64,000 nucleotides of DNA from Chrysogorgia sp. JL179-B06 (lineage: Eukaryota > Cnidaria > Anthozoa > Scleralcyonacea > Chrysogorgiidae): positions 84,501 to 148,500 of the forward strand of contig JAYKKM010000371.1 of the NCBI GenBank assembly GCA_035772405.1, written 5' to 3'. This document shows positions 36,004 through 48,648 of the stretch, in pieces. A model generated the notes under the pieces. That model had not been told where the DNA came from, made no database searches, and saw nothing but the letters and a program-made list of their open reading frames with translations. Numbering within the stretch: the first letter of the stretch is position 1; each line of letters begins with the position of its first letter. The position numbers were made by a program, and so were the translations under genes.

Positions 36004-39000
36004 CATTGTTACAAAGTTGTGGTTGTTTTTCTATAACTATATTATATATTATAGAGAGTAGAAATGTGTACAGGTAACAAATGACATTTTTTATTCAGAT
36101 CATGTATGCACAACTCCTGGGTGTAAGAATGTGATTGTTTTAGATGGTAATATGAAAAATGCCAGGCAAGTGTGTTCTTGCCGAAATGTTGGTGAAGTTT
36201 GTTTTGATGGGATGGAAGGAAGTCTTGTAATTGGTGAGTTGTACATATTTACATCGGCATGTTGTGGTATAACCTTATTGATAAGGGTAGCGTGATGGTG
36301 GTGGGAGATCATTAAATTTGTGATGAATCATAAATAAAATATTATTGACTTTTTCTGACTACAAATCTATTTAATAACCATTGAAATGGATAACTTGTAC
36401 TGCAGAACTTTGAATTATATGTTATTGTCATGTTTATTGTTTGACTTAGTATATTAGTAACATGTTACATTAGGTACCATTTCCACTGATAGACTCTGTT
36501 GTGAGGTCTGTCGCAATATGACATGATATAAATTTTGTATTTTATGTTGGTTTGGTACGTAATGTTTACTCTGTTGGAGGTTGGTTTTACATGTATGTGT
36601 TAGTGGTTACATGTCCCGGTACATGTATGTTGCATTACAGAATGATATTTCAATTAACTCTGATGTGGCAACTTTTGCATAATTTATATCACACGTTTGA
36701 AATCTGTCACAGTAAATCTGTCCCTGCCAGCTAGCTTTTTGAAAAATTTGAGATAAAATGCAAACACAATATTCACAAAATCTGCAACACATGGATGTCC
36801 TACATTATAGTGTTTAATTTGTTAATATGAAACTATAAGTTACTATCGCAAGGGAAGTGCTGCCTCGAAATCCAAGGCGTTGTTATATTGTGCAAAATTG
36901 TACAAATAAGTGGTGTCACTTATTGAAGTAAAGGTCACAGTGAAGGTAGTCCAGCCTCCTACCCATGTGGTTATGGTATAGGTAATAGCAGAGCAGTGAA
37001 CTGTACATATACTGTATATGGAGGTTGCATGAGCTTGCTGGACGATAGGCACTCTGGGGTTAGACATCTATGTGGGGTAAGAGATTCATTACATACAGCT
37101 AGGGGTGGATCGCCTGGTCTGGCCACTCCCTTGTTGACCCCCCTGTATTGTAACCACTCTCAACATCTATTCACAATATAGTAGTTCATGAACATGTCTA
37201 ATATTAAACAGATGTAAGTTGAGCAGTTGCATAAAAATGCAGTTGAACATATTCAACATAAAGATAAAACAGTTGTATAACATAGTTGTCTGTACAAGGC
37301 GTGCATAAAAATGCAGTTCAATATGAACATAAGATTAAGACGTTGACATTATAACAATTGATAAACTAAGTTAATCAGATTTTGTTTGTTGCATAAAAAT
37401 GCAGTTCAATATGAGGGACATGGAACGTGCATTCTTCTTCATGCTCAATACCGTGAGAAACAATTAACTAACACACCAATATACACCTAAAATAGAAGGT
37501 AAATGTTATTCACAAAGGTAAATGTTTCCTCACTAAAATGGAAGTTAAAATTTGGAAGTACAACCAGATGCTGTTGGTGAGTTCTGAACATTTGATTCGG
37601 ATAGTTTCCATATCCTGCGATTATACGAACATGTACGAGTTACATCATAAAGTGTCATAAATCTGTGGACGTACGTTATTGAAAATAATTGAGCGTAATT
37701 AACACGAAGAGGTTTGGGCACGAGACACAGAACCAAAGTGCAGATTAGTGTGCTGCGTATGGCAGGAATTATGTGATGTTTTAATGGTTTGTGTTTCGTG
37801 TTTTTTTAAATTTCATCTAGGTTGTCCAAAAACACCAGGAAAGCTATCACGATTCTGTGATGAGCATGTTAATTTGGCATCAATTTTCAAAGATGACTCA
37901 TCTTGTATGGAAGTGGACAAGAGTGGGGAAAATAAAAGTTTTGAAGTAGGAAATGGTGTTGTTGAAATGTTGCCACTTAAAATACTGAATGATAGGGAGA
38001 CTCGTCAAGGGAAATTTTATAGGGTAAGAAGTACTGTTACACTATTGTGTTTTGTGGTAAGTTTGATGTTTGAGGAAATGTGTGATACCCTTACTATATA
38101 TAAAAAATGTGTTTGGCAATTTTAGCGATGAAAATGCACTCAAAGTTGCCGTTAAAACATTGTGTTGTGTTAGTACTGTACCTTGATTAGCCTTGTATTG
38201 AGATATTCTTTGACTTCGTTTTGTGATTTGAATTACTTAACATTTTTAAAAAAACAACAAAATGTTTGCGAGGAATCATGTCAGCTTATGGTTTATTGAG
38301 TTATCATTAATTTAGGGTTAGGCTACTAATCCTAAGGGTACTATGTTAATGTGGACTACCATGAAGTATATACCAGTATTCTGCACCCACAGTGCAGTTA
38401 TATATAGGTCAGCATGTTGATGCCATGCCAGTTACAGTACTGACTCCCATATTATAATTGCCATATGGGTCACATATGAGTTAAAAGTAATAAGAAATGT
38501 ATGTTGTAGGTGTTATGGAGTAATGGATGTGAAAGTTGGGTGAAAGAAGTTAATTTACCAAAGAAGATTGTTGATATAATTAAAAGTGGCAAATGTTATG
38601 AAGTGAAGAAAACCAATATTAAAGAGTTTGGCCAAAATAGAAGTATATTGAAAGAACAAAGCATTGTAGATGGCAATAGTGAAGAAGGTGTTGTGCTAAA
38701 AAGGTAGATATTTATGGTACATTTTGCAAATTTTGGTTTAAAAATTGTATGTGATGGAGTGTATTATGCTAATTATGGTGGTAGGTGTGATAAGTCATAA
38801 TTATGTTGTCAGTGTTGTCAAGAAAATGTCATTTTATGGATTGATTGCATTTGTGAGCTTTGGTAGGTGTTTCTTGAAATGAAGGCATGGCATACACAAA
38901 TTAACTTTGCATGAGATAAGTTCTTCATTATACAGTAGATGTACTGTACATTGTTTTGCATTTTGAATGTGTTTATGTTTGTAGTTCTGGATTTGCTGTT

Positions 39001-42000
39001 GCTGATGATGAAGACAATGTAGTGACAGATGAAGGAGGGGTAAGAGATTTAGTGTGTGGCACAGAAAAAGGGAAGCACAAATGTAAAAATCAAAGAACTG
39101 CAGGTATGTTGGTTATTGTCTTTTTCTTATTTATAAAGTACTGTGCACTCTGCATACTATGACGTTTTATTAAAATGTGTTACTATAGTATTTATTACTG
39201 TACTGTACATGACATATTACATTAGAAATGTGATTTACTAGATTTAGTTTACTTTTAGTTTAGTTTAGTTTATTATATTTATCACTGTTAGGTGAATGGA
39301 ATTCCCAACAGGCTGAAGGAAAATTGATAGGGGTTCTGAGGGCGTATGATTTAAGGATGTTAATGTTATCCGAGAAGACCCGAAAGTCTTACCATTTGCT
39401 GCTATTATTGGAAAGGAAGCACTTTCTCCTCAATTATTTTTAAGACCCTCAGTGGTGGTACGAAGCAGGATTTGATCGTGGGTCTCCCAGCTCATATACA
39501 TACTGGACCACAGCATACTGTTACATGCGTGTATAATTTAAGGCTGTTCGTCACTCTCTAACGTTGTAAACCAAGCGCGAAAATCCGTGTCTGAAAGTGG
39601 GGGGGATGACTGCATCGTTTGCGGAAAGTCAGAAGGGGATAATCATACATTGGTCAAAAAGTGGGGGGGATACATCCCCCCCGTCCCCCCCAGGATTGAC
39701 GCCCTTGTTGTAAACGTTAGACCTCGTAGACATGATTTTGGCAATATACCAACGTTTTGGAGTGTTGGATTTACATTTAGAAAGTGGTTATTAGGAAAAT
39801 TATTGAAGTGTGTTAGAGTGAAATTAAAAGAGATTCAGGAATTTGCATATTGTAGTATGGGTCAGTTGAAGATGTTTACCACGGTAGGTTGGATTATAGA
39901 TAGGATTAGGGTTTATCATAAAATTTTGAATTTTTCTGCAAATCTTCAATTCACATGTTAGCCCATAATGTTATTATTTCGTTCTGCTGAATTTTTGTTG
40001 CAGGGATTTTAGTTTTTGCAAAGCCGTGCGGAATAGTTATTGGTATGAGAGAACTTTTTGGCTCAGAAAGTAAGACTCAGGTGTATGGCCACCTTCATGG
40101 TCTTTTTGCAAATGGAAAGATTGGAGAAATTGGTAAGAGAAATTATTTTGTGGATTTTCTAGTACAGCTATGTAATTTTTTTTGGCAGTGGAGATGAACT
40201 GCAGAACTGCTATGAAATTACTGTACATGTAAGCAGGGTTGAGGGTTTAAGCTGGAGAATGTATATTTATCAATTTGTGTAATTTGTCAGCCTCGTACCC
40301 AGGCACTTGTTTTGGTTTGTACGGTTTATTTGCCTGAAGGCGCGGGAGAGACGATTTTCGCAAACCGGGGTCGCATCCACGCGCGCGTCACGTAGCAAAA
40401 TAAGCGCCTGGGCAGTAGCCAGAATTAGGAGAATACTAAATTCAAATTGTTTAGCCGAAGAAAAAGTGAGAAAATATTTAAGACCGTGAAACATTACAAG
40501 TGTTTATTATTATACAACATAAACGTGTGTAATAGTATAATTTATATTCAATCAATGTGTTGTTCCATCTGCTGTTGGTGCATCATTTCCAGCATGAGTA
40601 GTGGTTCCTGTCTTTGTGGTACTGTACTTGAAGGCTGTTGTATTTTAATTGGCATTTAGGGAATCCTAGCTTAAAATTTGATTAGTGCAATATAAAAGTT
40701 AGATGTTTAGACCAGACAATGTTTTGTGTATTTGATGACATTGCCTTGTTTGTTGGTTTTGAAATGCCAGTATACACAATGTCATTTAAAGATATATGTA
40801 TATTTTCATTAGATACAATTTGCTATGATGATGCTTGTCACCTGAAAAAATTCGCTATAAATCCAAAACGACGATACTTGACAGAAGTGGCTAAAGTTAT
40901 TGCATCCAAAAATATGGTTTGTGATAAGTTCCACTTCCGGAATCATGTTGATAAGTGGTGCATAAAGAACTGCAATCCTTATGATTGTGATGAGCTAAAG
41001 GTATGTGATGTAAATGTTGTTTCACGCTGTCCAAAATTGCGGTAACGAAACGCGCGTTACCGCAAACATACTTTTACGTTACCCCAGCAGCAAATATCCT
41101 TACCCAAGAACCAAAAAATGTGAAATATTAAAACAAACGCGTTTTGATGGCACGAAATTGTAGACACCGGTCACACCGGTGGGAGGAGCGAAACAACAGC
41201 GCTTTGAATTTTTGCGTTAATTCAGTTTATGAAGTTGTGACATGGTCAAAAAGACGCAAGGTTGCATGATATGTACCCTGGGAACTACAAGGAATCGTCA
41301 CAAAGTATCGCTTCGAAGGCTTGGATTCTTCGAAGAAAATGGAGCAAAATTCGTCGAATTTTCATAACGTTTATAGTATACTTGTCTAGCGCGGTGCGAC
41401 GTTTCAGATGCTGAACTACCAGCAAATTTCGCTAAAATCAAATCGCGATACCAAGCTGAGTTAGGCTCCTCCGCAGGTAACTCTGTGGCTTGTTTTTGCG
41501 AGTCAAATCCGCTTCCAAGGCAACCCGGTGTCTTCCTTAAATTAACTATTAATTCACAAATCGCTCTGAATTAAGGATAATGGTTAATCTACACAACAAA
41601 GATCATAACCCTAACCCCCCTGCTAAATTTTCTCCATCCACTCCCTTACTTTGGCTAGCTAAACTTATAAACAAGTGAGAGATACTAGGCTTGTGCGCTA
41701 GTAATTGACTAACATACGCATGCGCGACTCTCACGATCGCCGCTAAATTAACCATATATTATCCTTAATTTAGAGCGATTTGTAAATTAAGGATACTAGT
41801 TAATTTAAGGAAAAGATCGTGTTGTGTAAGGTTATACGAGCAATGTTTTGGTTGGGATTGCACGGAAGTATAGGGATTGTGAAGGGATTGATTGACCGCG
41901 AAGAGCCTAGAACTGAGTATAGGTTGTGCTGCCTCGTACGGAGGAGGGGCAAGGCAAAATTGGGTCTGAAAACACAATGCCTTGTTAAGGCAAGGGAGAT

Positions 42001-42675
42001 TGAACATGTTGGATATTGCTCCGATATTGCTTTTCTATACTAGTGATATTTCATTATTTCCTTTGTTTGTTAAGAAAAACGCCAACTTGTTTATAAGACG
42101 CGTTCTATTGCACAATCAAACTGTCGAATTAAGTGAAGTTTGCAACTACTTCGAAGTATGCGTGAATGACGAAGCGAATATAGGTTTATACCTTTTTCCA
42201 ACGTTTCACCCTGAATTGAAGTGCCAACAATTCCTGACAACCAATATTGGCAGATTTAATCCGTATCGGTACGGTAAATTGGATTTTTCGTTATTGGCTC
42301 ATGCCTAAAAGAAACTGCATGGCATAACATTGTGTTGCACGGAAAGTTGCTTTTGTGTAAGGAAGTATATTAAGATGGAAGTATTAAATAAATGTGCTTA
42401 ATGCAATTGTGAGAAAGAAGGGTTGAATTTCGCTTGTAATATTTCTTTGTATGTTGGTATTTAGTGGTTTTAAATGTCATCATGTTGCTGTTTATCACAA
42501 AATAGAATTGCTGTCGTAATAATAATTTTTATTTCAGAATGTTAACACTGAAGCCTGTGAGCAATTGTTTTCGTGGTTGTCAAGATTTTCAAGTATCACC
42601 AAACAAATGAACCGCTGGCGATTTCTATTTTTAATGTTATATGTTTTAAATGGACACAATAATGACAAAGATTGA
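33228..42675 (+). CDS. KDZ-type transposase gene, multi-exon, with CxC cluster and chromodomain-like segment
   Basis: Exons read on the plus strand: 33228-33913, 36099-36233, 37821-38023, 38510-38703, 38985-39103, 40004-40132, 40813-41000 and 42538-42675 (TGA). Internal borders are GT-AG and phases join where checked. Exon 1 has a CxC5-like zinc cluster (CRRCQKTL and KCCRKCK). Exon 2 has VLDGNMKNARQVC, like the KDZ DANF motif (first catalytic Asp). Exons 3-4 form a chromodomain-like stretch (KILNDRETRQGKFYR, then VLWSNGCESWVKEVNLP). Exon 6 has CGIVIGMRELFGSES. Exon 7 has ICYDDACHLKKF (second Asp). The last exon has NTEACEQLFSWLSRF (Glu). Exons are probably missing from this list at 34-36 kb and 40.2-40.8 kb. 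No stop was found in the pieces I can place, so it may be intact. KDZ proteins are RNase-H-fold DDE transposases. The gene converges on the DUF3987-type gene. Confidence 0.7.
33966..34363. other. Intronic, non-coding
   Basis: This is the first intron of the KDZ gene. No repeat or open frame was recognised before the foldback that begins near 34,364. Confidence 0.45.
34364..35250. mobile_element. Large foldback element in KDZ intron
   Basis: The left and right halves pair over several hundred bases. TTAAAGTGGGCCAAAACTGA and CATAACCACGCAAACTAAAC on the left meet GTTTGTGTGGTTATGG and GGGCCACTTTAA on the right. The inner arms pair through TTTGTGAAACTAAACAAC and AATTGTAGTTTCATTTTGC to a core of CCCCAAAACAACAAA. 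The left arm is split by the mariner-type MITE at 34463-34785. A bordering target duplication was not seen. Confidence 0.8.
34463..34785. mobile_element. 323-bp mariner-type MITE (TA target)
   Basis: Begins CAGGGTGTATAAAAAAAAGC and ends GCTTTTTTTTTATACACCCTG, with about 54-base inverted ends. It is flanked by TA on both sides (34461-34462 and 34786-34787). It is nested inside the left arm of a larger foldback. A related half-copy lies at 61041-61165. Non-coding. Confidence 0.9.
35565..35930. repeat. Cluster of CGTTCGAACG palindromes
   Basis: More than a dozen copies of CCGTTCGAACGG or close variants, spaced roughly 15-35 bases apart and mixed with GTTAGCCGTT. Each copy is itself a palindrome. 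It lies in the KDZ intron, just before a (TG)n run. Confidence 0.9.
35951..36001. repeat. (TG)n microsatellite
   Basis: About 25 TG dinucleotides in an unbroken run within the KDZ gene intron, about 100 bp before the second recognised exon. Confidence 0.97.
37205..37415. repeat. Minisatellite-like copies of TGCATAAAAATGCAGTT
   Basis: Three spaced copies of TGCATAAAAATGCAGTT, each followed by (C/G)AA(C/T)AT, lie in a KDZ gene intron. The spacing is irregular (about 85-90 bases). Confidence 0.7.
39255..39530. repeat. Dispersed ~250-bp repeat, copy 2
   Basis: Same family and orientation as 6170-6440. A GATTTGATCGTGGGTCTCCC stretch near 39,470 is weakly B-box-like. Lies in a KDZ gene intron. 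Confidence 0.65.
41533..41812. mobile_element. 280-bp foldback MITE with dispersed core
   Basis: TTCCTTAAATTAACTATTAA and AAATCGCTCTGAATTAAGGA on the left return inverted on the right as AGAGCGATTTGTAAATTAAG and GTTAATTTAAGGAA. Its core matches the dispersed repeat at 4985-5125. It lies in the last large KDZ intron. Confidence 0.8.
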
Positions 42676-43910
42676 TATTCTGGTGTCAGAATGAGAAATG
42701 CAGGCATGTAGTATAGTTGGGTAACTTACAGTATAATCATTGGCAAAATTACTGTATTCTGATTAGTCACGGAGAGCAGTGCAATTAATGAAAACAGAGA
42801 AGACAGTGCAAAGAAGTTTGACAATAAAATTGAAAATTGTGGCAACAAACAGGATCTATTCCTAAGCGTTACTAAGCAAAATATTAAAATACTAATGGTA
42901 ACATATAAACAAAAACACAGAGCAAAGTCTCTTTAAAAAAAACCTAAACTAGTGCTGGGTATACAGTCATTTTCAATTTACTAGATAGCCGCGGCAGCTA
43001 GTACAACTACTAAAGATATAGGCGACTGCTTGACTATGATTTTCCTCGTGCGATTAAGGCTTTACACTACTTGTGGTATTTGAAAATTTGGGCGTATCAC
43101 AGTGTACCGAAACACTTTCTTTGATCTTTGAAATATTTGGTTTAAGAGTAAGGTTTAAGTGTTTTTTTTCAAGGTTAGGAGTATAGTTTTTATCTGGGTT
43201 ATGATTAGGGTTTTTATTTCTGTAAAGCTTATGAATCCTGAGAAAATGACGTAGTATGTGCCATGGTGATCCACTACACAGTGATGTAACCGAAAATTGG
43301 GCGAAATTGCACTCGGCTGATGGCTTGTGGAATTTTGATACAATTTTAAAATATCACTCGTAGTGTAAATGTTTAGTTGCACTCGCTAGAGTAAATGTTA
43401 TGAGTTATACATGTTTTGGACACAATAGAGATGGTTTGTTGCTTTTAATACAGCATGAATATGCTAATCCTTTTCAAGTCTTGGTCTCTTTGGTGTAGGA
43501 CTGCTGATATGGTTTTCTTTCCTGTTGTTATAATCCCTCGTATGTTTGTCACTGTAAAATAGGAAGTAAATAAAGATAAGTTACTGGTTAGTTATTAGTT
43601 AATAAAGACTATACATTGCTTTGTTGCATACTTTTTAAGAACATAATTATTGATAAGATAACTAATACAAACCTGTCAGAATTGACTGTGTTATATGCAT
43701 CACAATACTGCTGCACATCAATTCCCACTTGTGCTAGTTGTTGGATAATCTCCATCATCTCATCACTGTCTGATTGTGGTGGTGGTTGTTTGAGAAAAAA
43801 ATGTACCTGTGAAGCAAATAATGGTATGGTTGGTATTTGATCATTTAAAAGATATTGAAAGTATAAAAATTAAAATAATGCTGGATTATACACAATAACG
43901 GTAACTCCGA

Positions 43911-44049
43911 ATAACGTAAACATATTTATTGAGAATTCAACGTTTGGACTAGCAACGTTTGAAATCACCATCATGAAATCATCATTTCCTGATGATGACA
44001 ATTTAAGGTAGTCGAAACGTTGAATTCTCAATAAATATGTTTACGTTAT
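43911..44049. mobile_element. ~139-bp foldback MITE
   Basis: ATAACGTAAACATATTTATT and GAGAATTCAACGTTT on the left return as AAACGTTGAATTCTC and AATAAATATGTTTACGTTAT on the right, with a short loop rich in ATCATC/GATGAT. It lies in an intron of the DUF3987-type gene. Confidence 0.85.
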
Positions 44050-44084
44050 TGAGCCAAAACAGAACACAAGGGCTGTTTCAGTAC

Positions 44085-44410
44085 CTCAGCAGCTACATCA
44101 GCCCCTATAGGGGTGTTTTGGCGAAGTATTTTTAATTTCTGAAACATGGGCTGTTTTGGACCCTATTAGGGCGAAAACAGAACAAGCATGGCTTGTAGTA
44201 ACAAGCAAGGCGCACAGTTCTTTGCTGTACACCTTATGTCGCACATTACTGCTGGCAAGAGATTTTGGCTTTTTCAAGCAGGGGCCAAAACAAATGTCAA
44301 GGGCTGTTTAGGACCGACAAGGCGAAAAGTTCTAAGTATCTCATGCAGTGTGGACATTTTGGATTTTTGGAACATGGCCTGTTTTGGTCAGGGGTCAAGT
44401 CTCCAGCTGT
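44085..44410. repeat. Diverged ~110-bp tandem units with GGGCTGTTTTGG
   Basis: Several diverged units share (A/G)GGGCTGTTT(T/A)GGA and AGGCGAAA(A/G) motifs. Periodicity is approximate. Open frames on the plus strand here are not protein-like. Confidence 0.5.
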
Positions 44411-45139
44411 ATATTTATTTGTCAATTGTCATCACTATAGCTTTTTCGTCTTGTATGTGTTTATTGTCTGGCAAATCTTGTAAATAAAATAAATAAATAA
44501 ATACTGGTCTATTTCCAGGAATCCGCCACTAAAGGGGTCTGGGAACAAATATGCCGAATGGACCCGGTAAATCGTCCTACCCGACATACGAAATTTATTG
44601 AATTTGATTAAATTTCACTTCCAATGTAGGGCATGCATATTGCAGTTTCGCATTTTTTGATAACCACACAATCACGTTCAATAATGAAATAAACTACCAT
44701 TAATAATACTGAAATCCTCTCGCATTTTGGAAAATGGTATCAAAATACCGACCGGTACTTTATTACCTAAGATAGCACGTGATCGGAGTGGACGTCGTCA
44801 CGACGTGTGTTATGGCCGCATATTTCATATTTCTTCGCAAGGGACGTTGACATCTAATCTGCGTTCGAAGAGAAGCTTTTATATAGAACTTTAAAACTTT
44901 ATTTGACGTATGAAACATATGTAGAAGCGAGATGTAATACGTGTTTATCTACTGGATTTATATCAAGACGACTATGCTGACTGAAGATTTCGTTCGGGAT
45001 AAGAGAATAATTCTCGTTCATACGAAGAAAGAAGGCATTGTGTTGACTGACTGTTGTTTGGTAAACCAGGTGTGAAAACCGCGTAAAGGTGGGTGGAACG
45101 CGTATTTGGGACGCGTCATTGCTATCACTGGTATATCTA

Positions 45140-45297
45140 TACATATATATATCTATATATATATATCTATATATATATATATCTATATCTATCTATCTAT
45201 ATCTATATATTATAGCAAAGTGAAAAGGTGGTAAACTGCCAAGAATTTAGTGACGAGATGTATATGTATATGAGTATCTGTATATGTATATGTATAT

Positions 45298-45348
<51 letters not shown>

Positions 45349-45355
45349 ATATACC
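45140..45355. repeat. TA/TATC/TATATG microsatellite
   Basis: A compound AT-rich microsatellite of ATCTATAT, then GTATAT and TATG units. On the minus strand it gives a spurious Tyr/Ile/His-rich tail to the open frame overlapping the 45.4-45.7 kb exon. Confidence 0.95.
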
Positions 45356-46491
45356 ATATACATAGACGTATACCTGGAGACCGTGTGAAACCGAGAGACT
45401 TGAGAGGTCTGTAGTTTATTCTTACCCTAGTTTTGTTTGCAGGAATTGTGAATGTTTCAATGTCACCCAACGACAGTGTTGCTATATCAATGACAATCCT
45501 CTCCATTAGTGCTTTTCCTGTATAATTTGCTGTTGTTTTTCGAAAAATTCCTTTTTGATTAAGTATTGATAAACTTATAATGTTTCCTGGCATCAATAAT
45601 ATTTGGCGAAACAACTTGTTTGCAGTCGCATTTCCGCATATGGAAGCACCTGATGTAGATGGGTCTTTGTCATTGTTAGCAGCATTTGTGGCATATTGCT
45701 TGTTAGTTAGAGTGCCTGCAAGAAATGTGGAAATATAGGAAATAAAATATACAACATGGTTGTAACCCTTTACTAGTACCCTACGGGAGTGATCAGTATG
45801 TAACTTCTCCAAATATTTAACAATTAGGTTATACATGGTCGGACATCACTATATAAACATATAAACGCAATTGCGACAAAATAACCCTAAAAACCCATAA
45901 ATCCTAAGCCCAAATATCGCTATTGGTAACCCTAAATATCGATAAAATTGTTGGACCTGTTTCGCGAAGATGAGCATGAAATGTTGTTGGTCAGCAGTCA
46001 CATTAACTGATAACAGGTTGGGTTAGGATTAGGGTTAGCGATTATTTGAATTTCGGTTTGTTCATATATCGAGAAAGTGGCGAAAATGGTTGTATATCAA
46101 ATAAAGATCGGCCGCTCATTTTATCTATCACTTAATTATTACATCATTGTCTCGAAATTGGTATGAGGTGATAGAAATTTGTACGGGTATTTGATTTTTT
46201 TTAAAAATATAGTGCTAATTCCCGGCACGGGGTATAAACAGCAAGGGAATGAGGGAATCGAGGTATATAATCGTCAGAATTTTGGCACTTGACCATGAAA
46301 TAACCGCTAACCCCAAAACAACTTACATATGTTATAATAATTTTACATTTCGGTTGCTTATATATCGAGAAAGGGCCGTGTTTTCGGGTGGAATTTGCGG
46401 CTCGCGTCAATCTCGTTCACAGAACCTTCGCCGACTGGCGGTAAAGCTTTGATCATGGTGGAAATATGTGCAGCTGCTAGCTTACAGTACA

Positions 46492-46952
46492 GCAGACAAC
46501 GTTGGTGGGTGCCTTCAAAATTATAGATATGTTATGTATTACCTCCGTTCTTTAAAAACCCGCTTTAAATTTCGGTTTTTATTCAGAAAGTTAAGCGGGG
46601 TTTTTAAAAAATGAGGTAATACATAACATCTATCTTTCTTCGAACACCCGTTCCTCACGTTGTAAGCCACAAACTACTGGAATTGTTAAAACATTGTAAG
46701 CAGTAAATTATTAGGGGTTTAGGATCTTTGTTGTTTTGGGGTTAATTACAATCCAATAATTTACTGCTTACAATGGTTTAACAATGAATTGAAAGCAGCA
46801 AATTATTGGATTGTAATCAACCCCAAAACAACAAAGATCCTAAGCCTAACCCCCTAATAATTTACTGCTTACAATGCTTTAACAATTCCAGGAGTTTGTG
46901 GCTTACAACGTGAGGAACGGGTGTTGGAAGGCACCTACCAAAGTTGTCGCAG
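46492..46952. mobile_element. Foldback element with nested hairpin insertion
   Basis: The left arm (GTTGGTGGGTGCCTTC, then GAACACCCGTTCCTCACG and GTAAGCAGTAAATTATTAGG) pairs with the right arm ending CGGGTGTTGGAAGGCACCTACC. The core holds CCCCAAAACAACAAAGATCC and its complement. The left arm is split at about 46517-46637 by a separate ~115-bp hairpin (GATATGTTATGTATTACCTC and GAGGTAATACATAACATC), absent from the right arm. It lies in an intron of the DUF3987-type gene. Confidence 0.85.
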
Positions 46953-48498
46953 TCACGCATTTGTACATATCTCGACCATGATCTAGTGCCGATGTTTATC
47001 TAGTGCCGACCTTTCAGCTTTGTCAACAATGGCGGCGGAATCAGTTGAACGATTGTTAATGTTAAATTTTAAAGGGAAAGATTCTGCTTTCGTCAACGAC
47101 TGGTTTGTCAAAAATCTAATGGAATTTCTGTACTTCCAATTTTATAAATTTTGGCATCGGGTTGGGCATTTTCCCGTTTAATTTCTTCCTACAATAGTTT
47201 CTACTAGGATTTAGAAGTTTGGAGATTAAACTTACATATTTGTGTTAATGAACACTGAACAATTGATGCAGCTATAGCAATGGCTTGAGAATTAACTTGA
47301 TAGTTGAGATTTGATGTGTCTTTGTCACTGGTTGGCAGTGAAGGTGATTCTTGTTTTTCGGGTTCCTTGCTTGTGGATGGGCCACTATTGTCTTCGTCAT
47401 TGATTTCTTATTCCAAAGATTTATCATTGTCTTCACCATTGTTGTTCAAATTTACATTGTTTTCCAAGAAATTGGTCAGCAGTTGAATGGAGACAGCCAA
47501 TCTTAATATCTGTGATTTACCTCTTGAGTAAAGTCCTTGGATAAATGAATTATTATATTTTTTTGTGTAAATGAAGATCAATTTAAACATACTGTATAAT
47601 ATGTCTCTGATTACACATATGATATATGGCGGCAGTCTTTATTTTCGTGAGAAAAATTAATTGAATTGATTATAAAATGGGGAGTTGATTAGAAAATATG
47701 GGTTGAAATTATGAATGAGGTTAAAATGAAATTGTGTGTATTTTTCTTGAATATATTGTGCAAGAGAATTTTGCATTTGAATGAAATGTGTATAATATAG
47801 TTATTACTGGTCAGAGATAACCTAAGAAAAGCTAGATGAAACGTAGGTTGAAGTAGTTATGGGGTGAACTGGCACTAGATGAAATGACCCAAAACATTGG
47901 CGGATCGAGGGAGGGGCGGAGGCGATGCTTGTCTGCCCTTTAAAATCCCGAAAAAGTGTTTTCTGTTTTTTCCATGTCAATGGTTCAATTTCTGAGTTTT
48001 TGTGAGTACTTCTGAGTTTATATTAAAGTGTTTCATAATCTTGATGCCCCTTTGTAATCGTGCATTTGTAGCAACGGTGTGGTGCCCTAATTTTTCAAGC
48101 ACTTTGCAAAATTAAAAATATTGCTGGGGGGCATGCTTGCAGACCCCTCTGCTGATTGTTCACGTGTCCCCCCCCCCTTTCGAAAAAGCCTGGATCCTTG
48201 TTCAACAGTGCAACCTTGCTTGCGACATACGGTCCGCACTGTTAGGTTATTTGTGAGCATACTGAGTATGTAATGTTTTTGAAATTGGTGAGAGAATGTG
48301 TGTATATACATAAATTTGTTGTACAGTATTAATTAAATTAGGAAAAGGTTTAGTCAGGTGTTGTGGTCTAATAGCGCTCCGTCGAGATGACGTCAGCATC
48401 GAGGTTTGTCTGCTTTTACCCATAATTCTTGTGGCCATAACAAAAGAAAATAGCTCATTTGCGAGTCAAATTTGGTTTGTTTGTCCGCTTTTTGGCGC

Positions 48499-48648
48499 TT
48501 TCTCGATATATGAACAAACCGAAATTCCAATAATCGCTAACCCTAACCCCAACCCTAATCGTAACCCTAACCGAAATCCTAACCCTAAAACTGACTTGGG
48601 TTGATGTTATAATAATTTTAAATTTCGGTTGCTCATATATCGAGAAAG
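48499..48648. mobile_element. Foldback MITE with telomere-like core
   Basis: CTTTCTCGATATATGAACAA and ACCGAAATT return as AATTTCGGTTGCTCATATAT and CGAGAAAG. The core is CCCTAA-rich (CTAACCCTAACC). Single-arm relatives lie at about 46,010-46,085 and 46,305-46,378. Confidence 0.8.

Noticed and set aside
41819..42308. Possible extra coding exon of the KDZ gene
   Set aside because: Two overlapping frames without splice borders or family motifs; the gene is explained without them.
45210..45420. Tyr/Ile/His-rich C-terminal tail after the 45.4 kb exon
   Set aside because: It lies beyond a clear GT splice donor at 45425 and is translated microsatellite.
48530..48600. Telomere or telomere-proximal sequence
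   Set aside because: CCCTAA runs here are short, degenerate and enclosed in foldback elements, so they are interstitial.
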